A DNA stretch of 64,000 bases from Cordia subcordata (lineage: Eukaryota > Streptophyta > Magnoliopsida > Boraginales > Cordiaceae): contig JAPTOF010000038.1 of the NCBI GenBank assembly GCA_028554755.1, forward strand, positions 124,001 to 188,000. Reading direction: 5' to 3'. How positions within the stretch are numbered: the first letter of the stretch is position 1; every line of letters starts with the position of its first letter. The notes below the pieces were generated by a model. That model saw nothing but the letters and a program-made list of their open reading frames with translations. It did no database searches and was not told the origin of the DNA. Shown piece by piece: positions 32,298 to 44,167 of the stretch. The translations under genes were made by a program, and so were the position numbers.

Positions 32298-34412
32298 TGA
32301 TATCGCTAATTGAGCACAAGCCTAAATAGCCCGCAAGCACACGAGTCGTGTGTAGTACGGTGTGTGCGAGTACGGGGTCGAATCCACGGGGAGGCCTAAT
32401 GTGTATGGTGTTCTAAGCTAAGTGCGTCCTAAAGAGCTACTTGTTGGGGTCCTAACTACAATGTTTTTGGTGTTTTTGGTTTGAGGGGAGCTCGGGAAAA
32501 GTAAACCTAATCTAAGAACAAGGAAATAAAAAGGTAGCACGTATGTGTGTGATGGGGGAATCAAGCGATCTAAGGGGATTCAAATGTTGGAAATGGGAGA
32601 CTAAGGTGATTACATCTTGTTTATGGTGATTACTACGTCTTTCTAGGGTTACTTGATGGATTATACTAAGTGCTCTAATCTAGACCTATAATTAGCCTCC
32701 TAATTGGTACCCTAAGCCTCAGTGCGGGTCCGTCCCTAGGTGGCGATGCCTAGTAGTACGGTGTGGTCTTTATGACTTAGGAATTAGGGCTAGCCAATAA
32801 GATTCTAGGTGAGTGTAGATCGATCTAACCTTAGCACTTAGTCCTTTAATTAGTTCCCCAATCTGGCCCTAGGACTCGGTGCGAATCCGTCCCTAAGCTT
32901 CGCCTCACTCAGAGCTACGGCGTGTTCCTTATGAACCTAGGGTGTTAGGGTGGACTAGCTAGCCTTCCTAAGTGAACTAAGGTCATCTAAACCTATCCGG
33001 ACTCCTATTGGCTAGATTTAAAGCCAAAGGGGACTCGACCTAGGCTAGATACTAGTTGTGCACCATCGATCGCATCACAATTAGCAGAAATTGACATTAA
33101 AGAGCATGGCAAACACATCTAGGGCATGGCATTTGAGAATACACCGGTATATTCTACTACTCAACACATAGACATGTTTAGATTACACCAATTTAAGCAA
33201 TGGCACCCGACATGTATGCGATAGAAGCTGGTTATGCTATTAAGTATGCTAACACACACATCAACATGTATATAGTCATACCCACTTTATGTAATCACCA
33301 CACAAACACATAGACATGCTAGCATAATGATTTAGAAATGGTTAATAGCACAATAGACTTCAATATATATATGCTACATCATTGAGGCATTTCAGCAAAC
33401 ACATAGACATGTACGTAAAATAGCCTTTGAAACCATAAGCATAAGGCATATATACATAAATCCATCAAGTTTTCATTAATATAAAGTAGTAATCAATCCA
33501 TAAATACAAGATATAATCACCCTACATAGCTCTAATCAAACATAATTAGACTTAGGATAAAAGAGAGATACCCTTCTATCCATAGCCAAGCTTTACAAAC
33601 CATGAGCTATGCCCCAAATCCTAGTGTTTGATCCTCTTAGATCCTTGATTCCAAGTGTTAAATGTGTTTAGAAGTGAGAGTGTGACGTGATTTTTGGTGG
33701 ATTTTGGGTTTTGGAAAATGGGTGTTTGATTTGGGTGGTGTTCCACTTAAAAAAAGGGCTGAAAAGTGGCTTAAATAGAGCTGTTAATGCGCCAAGCCGG
33801 GGGCCCAGTCGGTCGACCGGCTTTGGGCCTAAGTCATCCGGCCAAAATTGGCCCAGGTTCTGATCCGTCCGATCGACCGGCTTGGTCGTTCGGCCTAGAC
33901 AGAGGCTAACCGAGCTTGATACTAAAATGGTCATATCTTACTCGTTTTAGCTCTGATTCGCGCACCATTTTTTTCTATGGCTTTGTATCATCGTGAGGGA
34001 TCTCCCAAGCCATATTTTTCACCCTAAAATGTATCCAAAATTTGTCCATGTCCTTGTTGCAAGATCCGAATTTGGCTCACGTTGCACTCAGTTTCGCCTC
34101 GGTCGCTCCTTCTTTCGTTCGACCACTTCCAAAAGCACTTTTCTTCATTCCTTTGCATCGAAAACACCCTTGGCTTTGTTCCGCACACCAAGTACCCTCA
34201 ATTAAGCTCTAATTATCTCTCCAAATCACATCTAAAACAAGTAATAAACGCGCATTAGTGTAGCATTTAAGTCTTAACTTCAACTATGAACATGTAAACT
34301 CTAATATGCATAAGTATGACCTAAATGTTAAACTAATACATCAAATAAAGCTCAAAACACCTCAAAACAAGTATATAATTGCAAAATATAAGCACACAAA
34401 ACAAACACATCA
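32298..34412 (-). mobile_element. solo LTR 2 (2,115 bp), same family as solo LTR 1
   Basis: Starts TGAT and ends CATCA. The flanks GAAGC (32293-32297) and GATGC (34413-34417) are a TSD with one change. Excising it restores LINE-P coding (LSFA-RLLLIKS). It is colinear with 15263-17291, with the last 200 bases nearly identical. It contains a duplicated 'gtgcgrrtccgtccctaag' block (about 32715 and 32880), a TTGGCT/AGCCAA hairpin (33008-33027), a GC-rich palindrome cluster (33793-33905) and a TATA-like CTATTTAAG (33770-33778, minus). No coding region. Confidence 0.85.
33770..33778 (-). promoter_or_regulatory. TATA-like box of solo LTR 2
   Basis: CTATTTAAG on the minus strand, at the same place relative to the GC-rich cluster as in solo LTR 1. 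Confidence 0.5.
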
Positions 34413-36797
34413 GATGCCTACTAGCGAAGGAGAGACATTTGTTCACCTACCCATCAAGCTTCCTATTAATCCTCTCCAAAAGTGGCATACAATCTGATTT
34501 TCAAAGCTTTCTTGTGACAAGCGGAATGCCCAAGTATTGCATCAGGAGAGTACCTTCCTTGAATCCAACTTTTTCAATGATTTGAATCTTTTCTTCATGA
34601 GGAACACCACCAAAGAAGATGTCACTTTTGGCTTTATTAATGGTCAACCCCAAAAAAGAAGAGAAAGTCTCAAGAGTATTCATAATGCAATCAACCGATT
34701 CCATGTTACCTTTACAAAAGATAAAGCGATCATCCATAAAACAAAGATGTGTGAGCTTCAGATATGCACATTTTGGGTGGTACTTGAAAGCCATAGAATT
34801 GTCAAGCTGATTTAACATGCAAGAGGGCACCTCCATACAAATGACAAAGAGATAGGGGGAAAGAGGGTCCCCTTGTCTAATTCCATTTGCCCTAATAAAA
34901 TAGCCATCCAAGCCTGTATTGATGGCTATTGAATAAGAGGGTGAATTGATGCAAGCCAAAATCCAATCAACATAATCTCTAGGAAATTCAAAAGCAACCA
35001 AAGCAACTTCAATGAATTTCTAATTAAGTGAATCAAATGCTTTCATAATGTCAACTTTGAGTGCACACCTAGGGGAGATGTGTCTTCTAGAGTACCCTCA
35101 TATAATGTCATGGACAATAAGGATATTCTCATTGATGAGCCTATTTTGGATAAGGCTGATTGCGTCCAAGAAATGATACTTGAGAGACATGGTTTAAGCC
35201 TATTTGCAAGCACTTTAGATATGCATTTATAGTTGGTATTGCGACATGAGATAGGCCTATAATCTTTAACCATGATGGGATTCTTGATCTTAGGGATAAG
35301 AGCAATGATAGTAGCATTTACCTCCTTAAGCAATTTGCATGAGTTGAAAAAGGATCCAATAGCATTTTTGACATCTTTTCCAACAATCTCCCAAGCGGAC
35401 ATATAGAAACGAGAAGTGAAACCATCCGGGCCGGACTTCTATTTGGATTAAGGGAGAAGAGTGCATTCTTGATTTCTTCATTTATAATAGGGGCAAGGAG
35501 AACAGCCCCTATCTCCTCCGGAATGGATTTCTCAATGATGCTCTTTATCATTTCAACATTTGCAATTGTGCTCTTTGATGTTCCAAGAAGCCTTTGGAAA
35601 TAGCCAATGAATTCAGCCTTGACCTCAATTTCCTTGGTAAGGAGAGAACCTTCATTGTTATAAATGGCATGAATAGAGTTATTTTGTCGTCTCCCCTTGA
35701 TGACATTGTGAAAAAAGCTTGTGTTTGCATCACCTTTCTTGATCCATTGAAGTCTAGATTTTTGGAGGAGGATGGCTTTGTGTGTTGATTCAAGAGAGTC
35801 AATATGCATGACAAGGGCCTTTTCTTTATCAACCAAGCCATCATAATGGTAACCATCATAGAGAGCCTTTTGAGTTTCAGCAAGCTCAGCCTTAAGTTCC
35901 TTCAATTTGTGAGAGATGCAAGCATAAAACTCCTTGTCAAAAACTTTTAGCGCATGCTTGAGAGTTTTTTGCTTTTGATAGAGAATAAACATTGAGGTGC
36001 CAAAAACCCGTGCACACCAATTTTCCCAACAATTTCCAAGTAACCCTCATTAGAGGTCTAAGCATTAAAGAATTTGAAGGGCTTGGGGGTGGGAGACCAT
36101 GACTTACAAGAGTGCAAAATGAGAGGGCAATGGTCAGATAACCCGAGATTGTCCACAATAAGGAAGGTCTCATGAAGGTCTTCCATCTAATTTGTGTTGA
36201 TCAAGGCTCTATCAAGTTTGCTTGCCAAGTAGGAGTGTGAAGAGCTTTTATTTGACCAAGTGTAATGTGGCCTATGGCCATCAAGATCATGGAGATTTGA
36301 AGCTAAAATGCATTTTTTGAAGTCTTTGGCACTAGATGGAATGGTTGAGGATGAGGATCTATCACCACAATTGGGAACTTCATTGAAGTCTCCAAGAAGG
36401 CAAAGATTTCTATCTTCACACCAACTGCTCCATTTGACAAGTTTGGCCCAAAGGTTTCTTCTTTTGATATGGATATTCTGGCCATAGATGAGGCCCACAA
36501 CAATTGATTCATTGACATTTTCAAAGTTGAAGAGAATGGCTTGGTCAAAGGAATCAATAAAAGTAGCCTTGATGTCCTTCTTCCAAAAGGTCCAAAGTCT
36601 TTCAGAAATGTGATCATCAATATGATTGTCAAAACCCAATTTCTCAAAAGAGGAACCAATAGAAAGGATGCTATCTTTATTCACCACTTTAGTTTCCAAA
36701 ATACAAAAGATGTCAATGTGGTATTTATTGAGAAAAATCTTCATTTCCTTATGCTTATGAGGGAAATTGAAACCCCTAATATTCCAAGCGCAAAAAA

Positions 36798-36801
36798 TCA
36801 T
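36798..36801 (-). promoter_or_regulatory. ATGA overlap of ORF1 stop and ORF2 start (LINE-P)
   Basis: ORF1 C-terminus ends SPPTT-stop and ORF2 starts MIFCAWNIRGFN; TGA and ATG share two bases. Confidence 0.88.
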
Positions 36802-38412
36802 GTGGTAGGGGGAGAAGTGTCTATGACCCCTATTGGCATTTCACGATTTGTGATGTGTTGCAGCTCATCTTTCTTTTGTGCAATCAAAGGAGGACAAGCT
36901 TGAATTTCTCCTTCTTCAAGGTTTTGCACTTCATCAAGGATCCCAAATGGATTATTTGAACTAGAGGGGTCAAGAGGTGATTTAGCTATAATAGATGGCC
37001 AAGAATTCCCATTGAAGCCCCTTTGTTGAATATGCTCTTTTTGCTTGTCTTTTGTTGGTTTCTTCTTTTCAATGACCCTTCATTTAGTGTAGTACTTTGG
37101 CCGAGAGGTATTTTGCCTAGCAAGAGGGTTAGGATGTTTTGGTTGAGGTTGTTGAGAGGACGGCTTTAAGGGGCATTTCTCTTCAACATGCTCAACCATC
37201 TTGCAATGTTCACACTTTAATGGCTTCCATGAATACTCCACTTCAACTTTTGCCCTAAATCCATCCCTAAGTTTAGGATAAATAGCTTTCGATAATTTCT
37301 CATCCAAATTGACTTCAATGCAAAATCTAGCAAACTCTAAGTTTTTCTAGATTCCATAAGGGCATCCATTTGCAAAGGCTTCCCAATAAAGAAAGCAACA
37401 TATCCCAAGCCTCTCTTAGACCAAAGACTCAAAGGCACATCCCATGATTTAACCCAAATTGGAACTTTATTGCAATGCAAGTTGACATATTCACGATTTG
37501 GTTTCCATTTCCTAAGGAGCAAGGGCCTTTGATTAACATGCCAAAGTTGTTGAAGCACTCTTTGACAATACTCTTCTTTTTCAAATTTGAAAACATATAA
37601 TCCTCTTCTTTTATTGAATCCACTTTGCCAAATTTTCACCATGCAAACTCAGCCATATTCTTTATTAGGAAGAAGGGAGGTGGGGTGCCCAAGAATTTCC
37701 CAACAAGACAATAAGCCCATAGGTTTTCACCTTCATCATAAATGTCACCCAAGGGGTCACTCTTGTACTTTTCCTTCTCCAACCACGACAGAGCAAGAAA
37801 TAGCATTTTGAGCATGAAATTTTTAGGATTTTCCATCTGAATCAAGAGGACGAATCTGATTTGAAGACAAAATATTTTTCCCCATGCTATGAGGATGAGA
37901 GCAAGTACCATATTGTATGGGAGAATCTTGACTGATATGGGCGAAGTAACTTTTGCCAAGGAAGAAACTTCAAGTTCTTGACCATTTGTGCTTGAAAAAG
38001 AAGGAGAGCTTTGACAATTACCTATGCCATGCGAATCTTTAGCATTAACCCGCTTTAAGATTGAATCTTCATGGCTGGTAGCAACAAGATCTTCGTCCAG
38101 ATGGCTAGCAACTGTGGGAGAATCATAGGAAATCATCTTTGAAGAAAAAGCTCCATTTTTGGTCAAGCTTAGCACGAGTTGCCTCTTTGCCTCATCAAGG
38201 TTTTGTCCAAGTTTTTTCATGCAAGAAAAGGGAGAAGAATCAGCTGAGCTTGACATAGCATTATTGATGGAATCACAAGTCTTTTTGAGCTCAATGTATG
38301 AATCTCTTGTGTATTCCTCATCATCGTCTTTAAAGTAGCCATGGTTGTATTTTGATGCAAGTCTTGCACTCTTCCTAGTTTTAGAAGCATTAGATCTTTT
38401 CTTTTTCCCCAT
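36798..38412 (-). pseudogene. LINE-P ORF1 (DUF4283-like and CCHC)
   Basis: Start MGKKKRSNASKTRKSARLAS at 38412, matching other copies. The N-terminal serine/acid-rich region and the domain start are open for 258 codons to 37636 (CLVGKFLGTPPPFFLIKNMAEFAW). After a frameshift the DUF4283-like domain continues 37642-37337 (LWHVNQRPLLLRKWKPN, WSKRGLGYVAFFIGKPLQMDA). The knuckle CEHCKMVEHVEEKC (near 37165-37205) has all four ligands, though the usual Gly before His is Glu. The C-terminal frame (about 37090 to 36798) is open to the overlap. At most two or three lesions. Confidence 0.85.
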
Positions 38413-38532
38413 GAAAGATGAGGAAGAGGGAGGAAGTGGTAGTGAAAATGGTGGTCAATGATAGAAGGTTGATGGTCAATGTAGAGAGTGGTGAAAGCAT
38501 TTAGTTTCTAGAGAGAGAAGCTATCCAACAAC

Positions 38533-38682
38533 TACGAAAAGAGACTTTGCACCTACATCATTGTAAATAGTTACAAATAATTTCTTCAGTTTCTTTTCTT
38601 TTATGTGAGGTAAGAAAAGTTTATTTCAACACAAATTTGTAAGTAATGCATTGCAATACCCCTCAAATCTTTAGATGCAACA
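38533..38682 (-). mobile_element. right TSD, rest of LINE-N and an ORF1-only 3' UTR
   Basis: 38533-38548 is the second TSD copy. Up to about 38600 the sequence continues LINE-N. From about 38600 to 38682 is a copy of the LINE-K 3' UTR (terminal motif, then AACACAAATTTG, then CCCCTCAAATC). The whole 38535-38680 stretch parallels 27125-27280, so this pair of fragments exists twice. Confidence 0.6.
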
Positions 38683-39012
38683 ATTTTTTTTGTTAGGGGA
38701 AGTAAGAGTGATTTTATAGATACTCAAAATATATATGAGTACAAAAGTGGAGAAATTGGACAAAAAGCCCTATACAAGAGGAAGAAAATTTCCTGCCAAA
38801 AGAGATTTTCATTCTAACATCATTGAAGATGGCACAAAAAATGGACTCTTCGAATTTGACTTGATTGTTGAAGACTCTTTAATTCCTTTCCATCCAAATA
38901 TGATAGATTGATGCACCCAAAAGAAGTTCAAAATAGTTGCCTTCAAATGCTTTTCAAGAGCCAATGGTGTGATATAATTAGTAATATCATTCCAATGAAT
39001 AAGATGGTCCAG
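38683..39012 (-). mobile_element. LINE-Q, 3' fragment of an ORF2 LINE
   Basis: T-run near 38683, terminal motif CTTACTTCCCCTAAC, 3' UTR, then ORF2 C-terminus (ELLLGASIYHIWMERN, FEESIFCAIFNDVRMK). It ends where the 5' leader of LINE-S begins at about 39013. Confidence 0.65.
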
Positions 39013-40615
39013 TATGAATTTCTCTCTCTAAAAACTAAATGCTCTCAATTCTCACTATCTTGTTTTCCATCTTTCATCATTTTCCACCATTATTGCCATC
39101 ATTAACTTCCATCTTCATCTTTCATGGGCAAAAAAAAGAGAACTAGCGCATCCAAAACTATAAAGAGTGCAAGATTGGCTTTAAAGAATGTTCATGACTT
39201 CTATGAAGATGACGAAGATTACACGTTGGAGTCTTATATGGAACTCAAGAACACTTGCAACACCATTAACAATGCTATGTCAAGCTCGACTGAACGTTCT
39301 CCTCCTTCTTGCATGAAACAACTCAAGCTTAAAAATGCTTGTGACACTTTCGAAAAACCCGCCATAGATGAAGAAGATTCCAGCTCGCCTAAGGCATTTG
39401 CTGAGGAGGATGTTTTGTCTCCTTTGTCAAAAATGAACTCGACCTCTGGTTTGGTTAAGCTTGTACAAAACTATGATTATGCGAAGAAGGCCTTCGTTCA
39501 AAGCTTGGGTAAGAAAGGACACAATCAGTAATAAGCTAAGTTGAATGTGTTTACTTCAAATTTGTCAACCATGGCTGCAACTTCCTTGAATATCGACCTT
39601 TTTTCCTCCTCAAAAAAGCTTGTTTCTCCTACCCGTGATAGAGCTCGATCTACTCCTATTGTCATGAAGGACAATAATCTGGTCGCAAACATTGGTAATC
39701 TGCAAGCTGGATCAACAATTTTTGCTTAGGATATGAAGCATGGCAACTTAATCTTGCAAGAAAGTCTAGCGCGGTCCTTGCACAATGGTCGATCGCATAA
39801 CATGGAGTTACCTTCTGACTTCGCAGTCATTTTTCTAGCAAATAAGAGTAGTTTTTGTAGGCCACTTAATCCTAGCTCGACAACTCATAGTGGCAGATCT
39901 AACTCGGGTAGCAAAGATCATCTTAGCCGCTCATTTTCAAATGCAAATTCTGAAAAGTTGTCTTCTCAATCAGGAAAATATGTTGACCTTAGAACCAACC
40001 TTGCAAATCAAACGAGATGGTCCATGCTCATCTGGTCCCCTCTTAACTTCAAGATGCTTACGCAGAAAATGATCCCACTTACGTAGATTTGCAGCCAGGT
40101 CATACTCTAATTAAGCAACATCATTTTTCTTCGGCTACTTCCAGTAAGCAAGAAAATAACTCATCCCAATTGTTTGAAAATTTTTCTCCACTTCAGAATG
40201 TAAAAGGTGCTCTTTCAAGCTTTAACATTGTTGAATACAATGATGAGTCTCCTTCATTATCCCAAGTAAATGCTGGACAAGATTCACACAAGCAGCCCCC
40301 TCCACAAGTACAACATAAACAAGCTTATTGTGAGGAAAATCATTGCCATTCTCAAGCTCAACTGCAACAACCAGCCACGAATTTTGACAAAAAATGGAAG
40401 TAAGCCTGCTTAGGTAAACTCCAAAACTGAAGAAAACTTGATTATTTTGATCCTATTATGGAAAATGGAGTCACAGGAGCAGCCCCTGCTAGTGATGTTT
40501 TTGAGAAAGAAGATGATCATTAGAGAAATTGTTCGATCGACCAATTCATTAGTAAACCCCCCCTTCTTCCTTATTCATAGAATGGTTGATATACATTGGA
40601 AAACATTTGGTAATG
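39013..40615 (+). mobile_element. LINE-S, 5' half of a LINE (ORF1 part)
   Basis: The conserved leader start (TTTCTCTCTCTAAAAACTAAATGC) is followed by ORF1 from 39124. It is cut by LINE-R at 40616. The 3' UTR at 43459-43572 may be its distal end, with the middle lost. Confidence 0.7.
39124..40615 (+). pseudogene. LINE-S ORF1, N-terminal part
   Basis: MGKKKRTSASKTIKSARLAL opening, open to 39531 (135 codons). Stops at 39531 and 39729 and frame changes near 40080 follow. The serine/asparagine-rich middle is longer than in other copies. The start of the DUF4283-like domain is visible at the end (PPFFLIHRMVDIHWKTFGNV), closer to LINE-Y (RRMVDTHWKSFGKV) than to LINE-H. The rest of the domain is missing because LINE-R interrupts it. 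Confidence 0.7.
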
Positions 40616-41716
40616 TTTTTTTTTTCACGAGGAAAGTGTGAGATATTAAATTGATGAAAAAATTTACAAGAGCAAAAGAGAATCAAGGGGGGCCCTATAC
40701 AAGAATATCTTTGATCCCTCATGATTTGCAAAGATTTCTATTGATACAAGAGGAAGTGAAGTTTTTCCCAACGATACATTTAATGCGAACATGGTTATAA
40801 ATGGATGAAAAAATATGCTCTTCAGTTTTGGCTCCTTTGTTGAACAATCGGCTATTTCTCTCACTCCAAATGAAGTAGATGGTAGCTTTAAAGAGATGTT
40901 TCAAGATGGTGGCTTTAAGGTTCTTTTCATCAGCTTGAGGTGTGATGTATGCAAGGATGTCTTCCCAAGCAATGAGGGTGTCTTGAACAAGGGTGAGTTG
41001 AAGGCCTCTTCTTTAAATTCTACTTGTGAAGCAATAGTGAAAGAAAATATGGTCCTATGTCTCACAACCAATGTCGCAAAAGATGCAATTCGAGTTGATG
41101 CCCATTCCCTAAGATAACATTCTATATTTTGGGTTGAAGCGATCATGAATAGCAAGCCAAGCAATGAAAGCATGTCTTGGAGTATGCCCCTTAAACCAAA
41201 TGATGTTATGCCAATCAACTTTATTTCTTCTAAATCTAATATGCTCCCAAATGTGCAAGAATGAGAAGTGACCATTGAGGGAAATAGTCCAAAGGATGAT
41301 GTCCTCAATTTCATCCAAAAGGACATAATTTGGTGTATCAATGTGTGAGAGGTGCGTTGGCCATAACCAAAAACCATGGGAGAAAATGTCATACACCTTT
41401 GTGTAATTTGTGGGCTGGTTGAAGATGTTGCTTCTACAAGTATCAAGAATGCTATAAGTATCAAGAATGCCCGCATTGTGCCAATTATCATGCAAAAGTT
41501 GGTATTTTTCCTATTGCCGAGAGAGTGTGTGATAAGAGGCCTAGCCATGCTAGTGCAATTGGAAAGGCATTTAAAGATCTGGCTTGCATCTTTTGTAGAA
41601 GTGTTTGTCCAAATAGAACCTTCCATGATATGGTTTGTATGCATCCATTTGCTCCAAAGAGTTTCTCTAAAAACATACATTCTCCAAAAGATTTTGAGGA
41701 GAAATGTGTTGCTAAT
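40616..41716 (-). mobile_element. LINE-R, 5'-truncated ORF2 LINE
   Basis: T-run at 40616 with terminal motif CACACTTTCCTCGTG. The ORF2 C-terminus follows: IYFIWSERNSRLF, the zf-RVT stretch NKVDWHNIIWFKGHTPRHAF, and the post-RT region FWRMYVFRETLWSKWMHTNHI. It is cut at 41716 by the minus-strand copia LTR. The open frame 40901-41680 is a shifted reading of the same region. Confidence 0.75.
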
Positions 41717-43458
41717 TGTAGGATCGATATTATTAAGTGTAATGTATCCTAGTCCATATTTTCAAAAAATTCTACCAAGAAAACATGCTAGGAAAATAAA
41801 ATAACCACATAACACACACAAGAACATGTTTGAGAACATATAAAATATAACCAGTACTTGCAAAATATGTAAAGCTAACCTCTTGAAGCGTGGGGCCTTT
41901 AATGAATCTAAAATCGTCACGAGCTTTGCTCCCGTTCACGAGCAAGGCCACCAAAAATTTTACTATAAGGGTGTTGCAATAGGCAACTCCTTAGTCTTCT
42001 TCCCAATGATTAAAGAGACTTATCTTGAGAGAATAGCCTCTTGTGTGGGAAGAAGCAAAGTAATATGCACTTGAAAAACTAGAGAAAAAATCACACAATA
42101 AGTGTGTACTATGTGTTGTAGTATTTTCTTGCCAAAAAGGAAGAAATCAACTACTAAGTGGATTGCAAAGGTGTAAGGTCTTGTCTATTTATAGAGAGAA
42201 CCTTAGCACCCAAAGTTGCTAAACTTTCAATGTGGGAGAAAATTTCCATGTAGTATTTCCTTTATGTAACTTGTCAATCTTGTCTTGGAAGACTTGTGCA
42301 AGTTGTCCACTTGTTTTTGTAGTATTTTGCAAGTTGTCCACTTGTCTTGGAAGACTTAGGCCAAGCCCATTATCCAAGTCCAACACATAGTACCACAACA
42401 TGGAATTTGCTCTTTCAAAATTACTCTCTCAAAGTCATTTCAACTAGAGAAGGGACCAAGAAGACACAATTAACCTTGGCTTCCAAAAATAATTATTTTT
42501 AACTCTGATCTATTCCACCATAAGATCAAAGTTGCACTCCAAGAATAATTGCTATTACCCAAAATCTTATCACAAAAGAATGTGAACTTTGTCTTTGACC
42601 TACTAAATAACTGACCATAATGCCCCTCTATGTATACCCACAGCTAAGACCGGTCCTTTGGCCTGTGTACTATCACCTCCTTAGCTGTATCTTTTTCCGT
42701 TGGGTTTCTTGTCCAATTGCCAACCATCCTTGGTCAAGGAATCTCTTGATCTCGGAAGTGGCCTTTAAGCCATATGACCGACACACCTATAAAGGTAGTA
42801 TCACTAGATCTAGATTCAGATGATAAATTTGGACAATCCCAAAGGGGGCACATAGATTCCATTTTGCATATGCATGTTCCAATTAATTAGAAATTAGCAC
42901 TTAATGCACAAGGGTGTTGATCCTAATAAAATAAGATCTCACCCACAGTGAATTAAAGTGCTAAACCTTAACTTTATTAGTTCATTCACATATACTTAAG
43001 ATTAAGAGCAATGATCATTTAGTAGCAGTGAGTGTCTTGTTTTCTTTCTTTGATAGTACATCTCTAGAAAACATATTCACAATAGTCCTGTCCAATACAT
43101 GACACACGTACTATTGAGACAAATCCAGAAAGTCCTCCAATGACCTAGGTAGATCACCCTCAAAGAGGAGACTTACTCAATATAACCTTATCAAAGTAGA
43201 GTGCCCAACACTACTATTTGGTTATGGATTCAATTTATGACGTGACTAAATCTAGACTTGAACCTACTGTGCGTCCAGCCTCACTGTGCACCCAAGTCAT
43301 TAGTGCAAGTCAAAGGACCTTCATACATGCATCGATAAAACATAACAGAGATTATATGTAAGAAACTCGTAATGCCATTTAACAAAAATATGATTATACA
43401 TTGTTTCATATCCAAAATTTCATGTACAAGTGGGCTTTAGGGCATACTAATCCTAACA
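41717..43458 (-). mobile_element. copia solo LTR, complete ends, no TSD
   Basis: Reads TGTTAGGAT...ATCCTACA on the minus strand (1,742 bp) and is colinear with 59410-61305. The TATA box is at 42186-42193 on the minus strand. The bases outside the two ends differ (CTAAT against TGGAT), and different LINE parts lie on each side. This suggests recombination between LTRs at different places, or loss of one flank, rather than a simple solo-LTR event. Confidence 0.82.
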
Positions 43459-43572
43459 TGGATGGGATTTATTTGGGGAGAAAGTGGGGTGAGTTGTCAG
43501 TTTAGGAGGCAATTTGGAGACATCTTTGTCCTTATGACTAGAAAATAAACTCACTTAATTCACAAAAAAAAA
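43459..43572 (+). mobile_element. LINE 3' UTR with poly(A)
   Basis: Ends ACTCACTTAATTCAC plus an A-run (43561-43572), the family's terminal signature. It resembles ORF1-only 3' UTRs (GGGG-rich, no ORF2 C-terminus). The upstream part was lost at the LTR border. Confidence 0.6.
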
Positions 43573-43974
43573 AAATCCTCATCGTACTGGGCAGCAATTA
43601 GACGAGCAAACTTACCGTGAAGGAGTTGCTGAGAACCATCAAAGCCTTCATGAAAAGAATTCTCAATATTTGCACAGAGCAAAGGATTCTGGTAAGCAAA
43701 ATTAATTTTAGTCGTGGTCCAAAAGATTTGTTGAGTTGTAGAGAGAGTTGGAAATTCCACATTGCCTCATGAGGGTGAAATGGAATCCAAGATGGTAGCC
43801 TTGTAGTTTGAAGCACTGGAAAAGTTTTGAGCTAAAGTGGCTGATTTACCAGAATGGCTAGAAGAATTACACGCTGGTTCATGAGTATTGTCCAATGAGC
43901 AATAATGTGTTGTCATGTTTCCATTGAAAGGGGCTAAAGTTGTGTACTTAATCACGTGAACAGTTGTATTTTGT
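43573..43974 (-). pseudogene. LINE-T ORF1, distal piece (split by LINE-U)
   Basis: Continuation of the minus-strand ORF1 that begins at 58044. Across the LINE-U insertion the frame reads STQNATVHVIKYTTLAPFNG, which joins 57326 to 43962. It is serine/asparagine-rich with no domain reached before LINE-T is cut at 43573. Confidence 0.7.
43963..43974. repeat. left TSD of LINE-U
   Basis: GTTGTATTTTGT; the right copy at 57314-57325 is GTTGCATTTTGT (one change in 12). The outer flanks join into one continuous LINE-T ORF1 frame. Confidence 0.82.
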
Positions 43975-44167
43975 AAGTAAGGTCGGCACTAAGTTTTCTC
44001 TCTTTACCATGAAAACACACTCTCTTCTGTCTAAAGCTCTTGCATCCAGCCACCTTTTCTCCTCCACATACCACCACTACACCACTTTCATTCACCAAAA
44101 ACCCAAACACTAAACCTTAAACACTCTTCTAAACCATCCTTTTGCCTCAATCATTTTGCTTGTTTTC

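Larger units (their letters stand above)
29228..36801 (-). pseudogene. LINE-P ORF2 (EN, RT, zf-RVT), split by two LTRs
   Basis: Starts at ATG 36801, overlapping the ORF1 TGA. The endonuclease (36801 to about 36050) is open for 204 codons and keeps FCAWNIRGFN, ILETK and GDFNEVPNCGDRSS; the Ser-Asp-His region is damaged by frameshift. RT follows (35992 down to 34501) with GIRQGDPLSPYLF and catalytic box FMDD (plus 34729-34740; Met for Ala). The post-RT region is split by solo LTR 2 (32298-34412) and the copia LTR (30270-32023). The C-terminal part (30171-29426) carries FSFKHTWEHFRRKG and ETHDHHFFEYSFIRRIW. The last ORF2 codons lie near 29426 and the 3' UTR and tail are at 29228. Stops and frameshifts throughout. 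Confidence 0.85.
28739..38532 (-). mobile_element. composite insertion: LINE-P plus ORF1-only LINE tail
   Basis: One TSD pair encloses two same-strand parts. The 5' part is a complete two-ORF LINE (LINE-P, 38532 down to 29228, with its own poly(A)). Directly after it lies the C-terminal ORF1 half and 3' UTR of an ORF1-only LINE (29227 down to 28739, with a second poly(A)). Without the two later LTRs the unit is about 5.9 kb. Either the LINE was copied together with downstream sequence (3' transduction), or the RT switched templates. Separate insertions would require LINE-P to land at the very end of a truncated element. Confidence 0.7.

Noticed and set aside
33163..33420. CRISPR-like spaced repeats
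   Set aside because: The ACACATAGACATG words are short, imperfect and lie in a eukaryotic LTR; there is no repeat-spacer regularity and no cas gene.
40901..41680. 259-codon minus-strand open frame
   Set aside because: A frame-shifted shadow of the LINE-R ORF2 C-terminus; the true frame (41109-41495) carries the zf-RVT residues.
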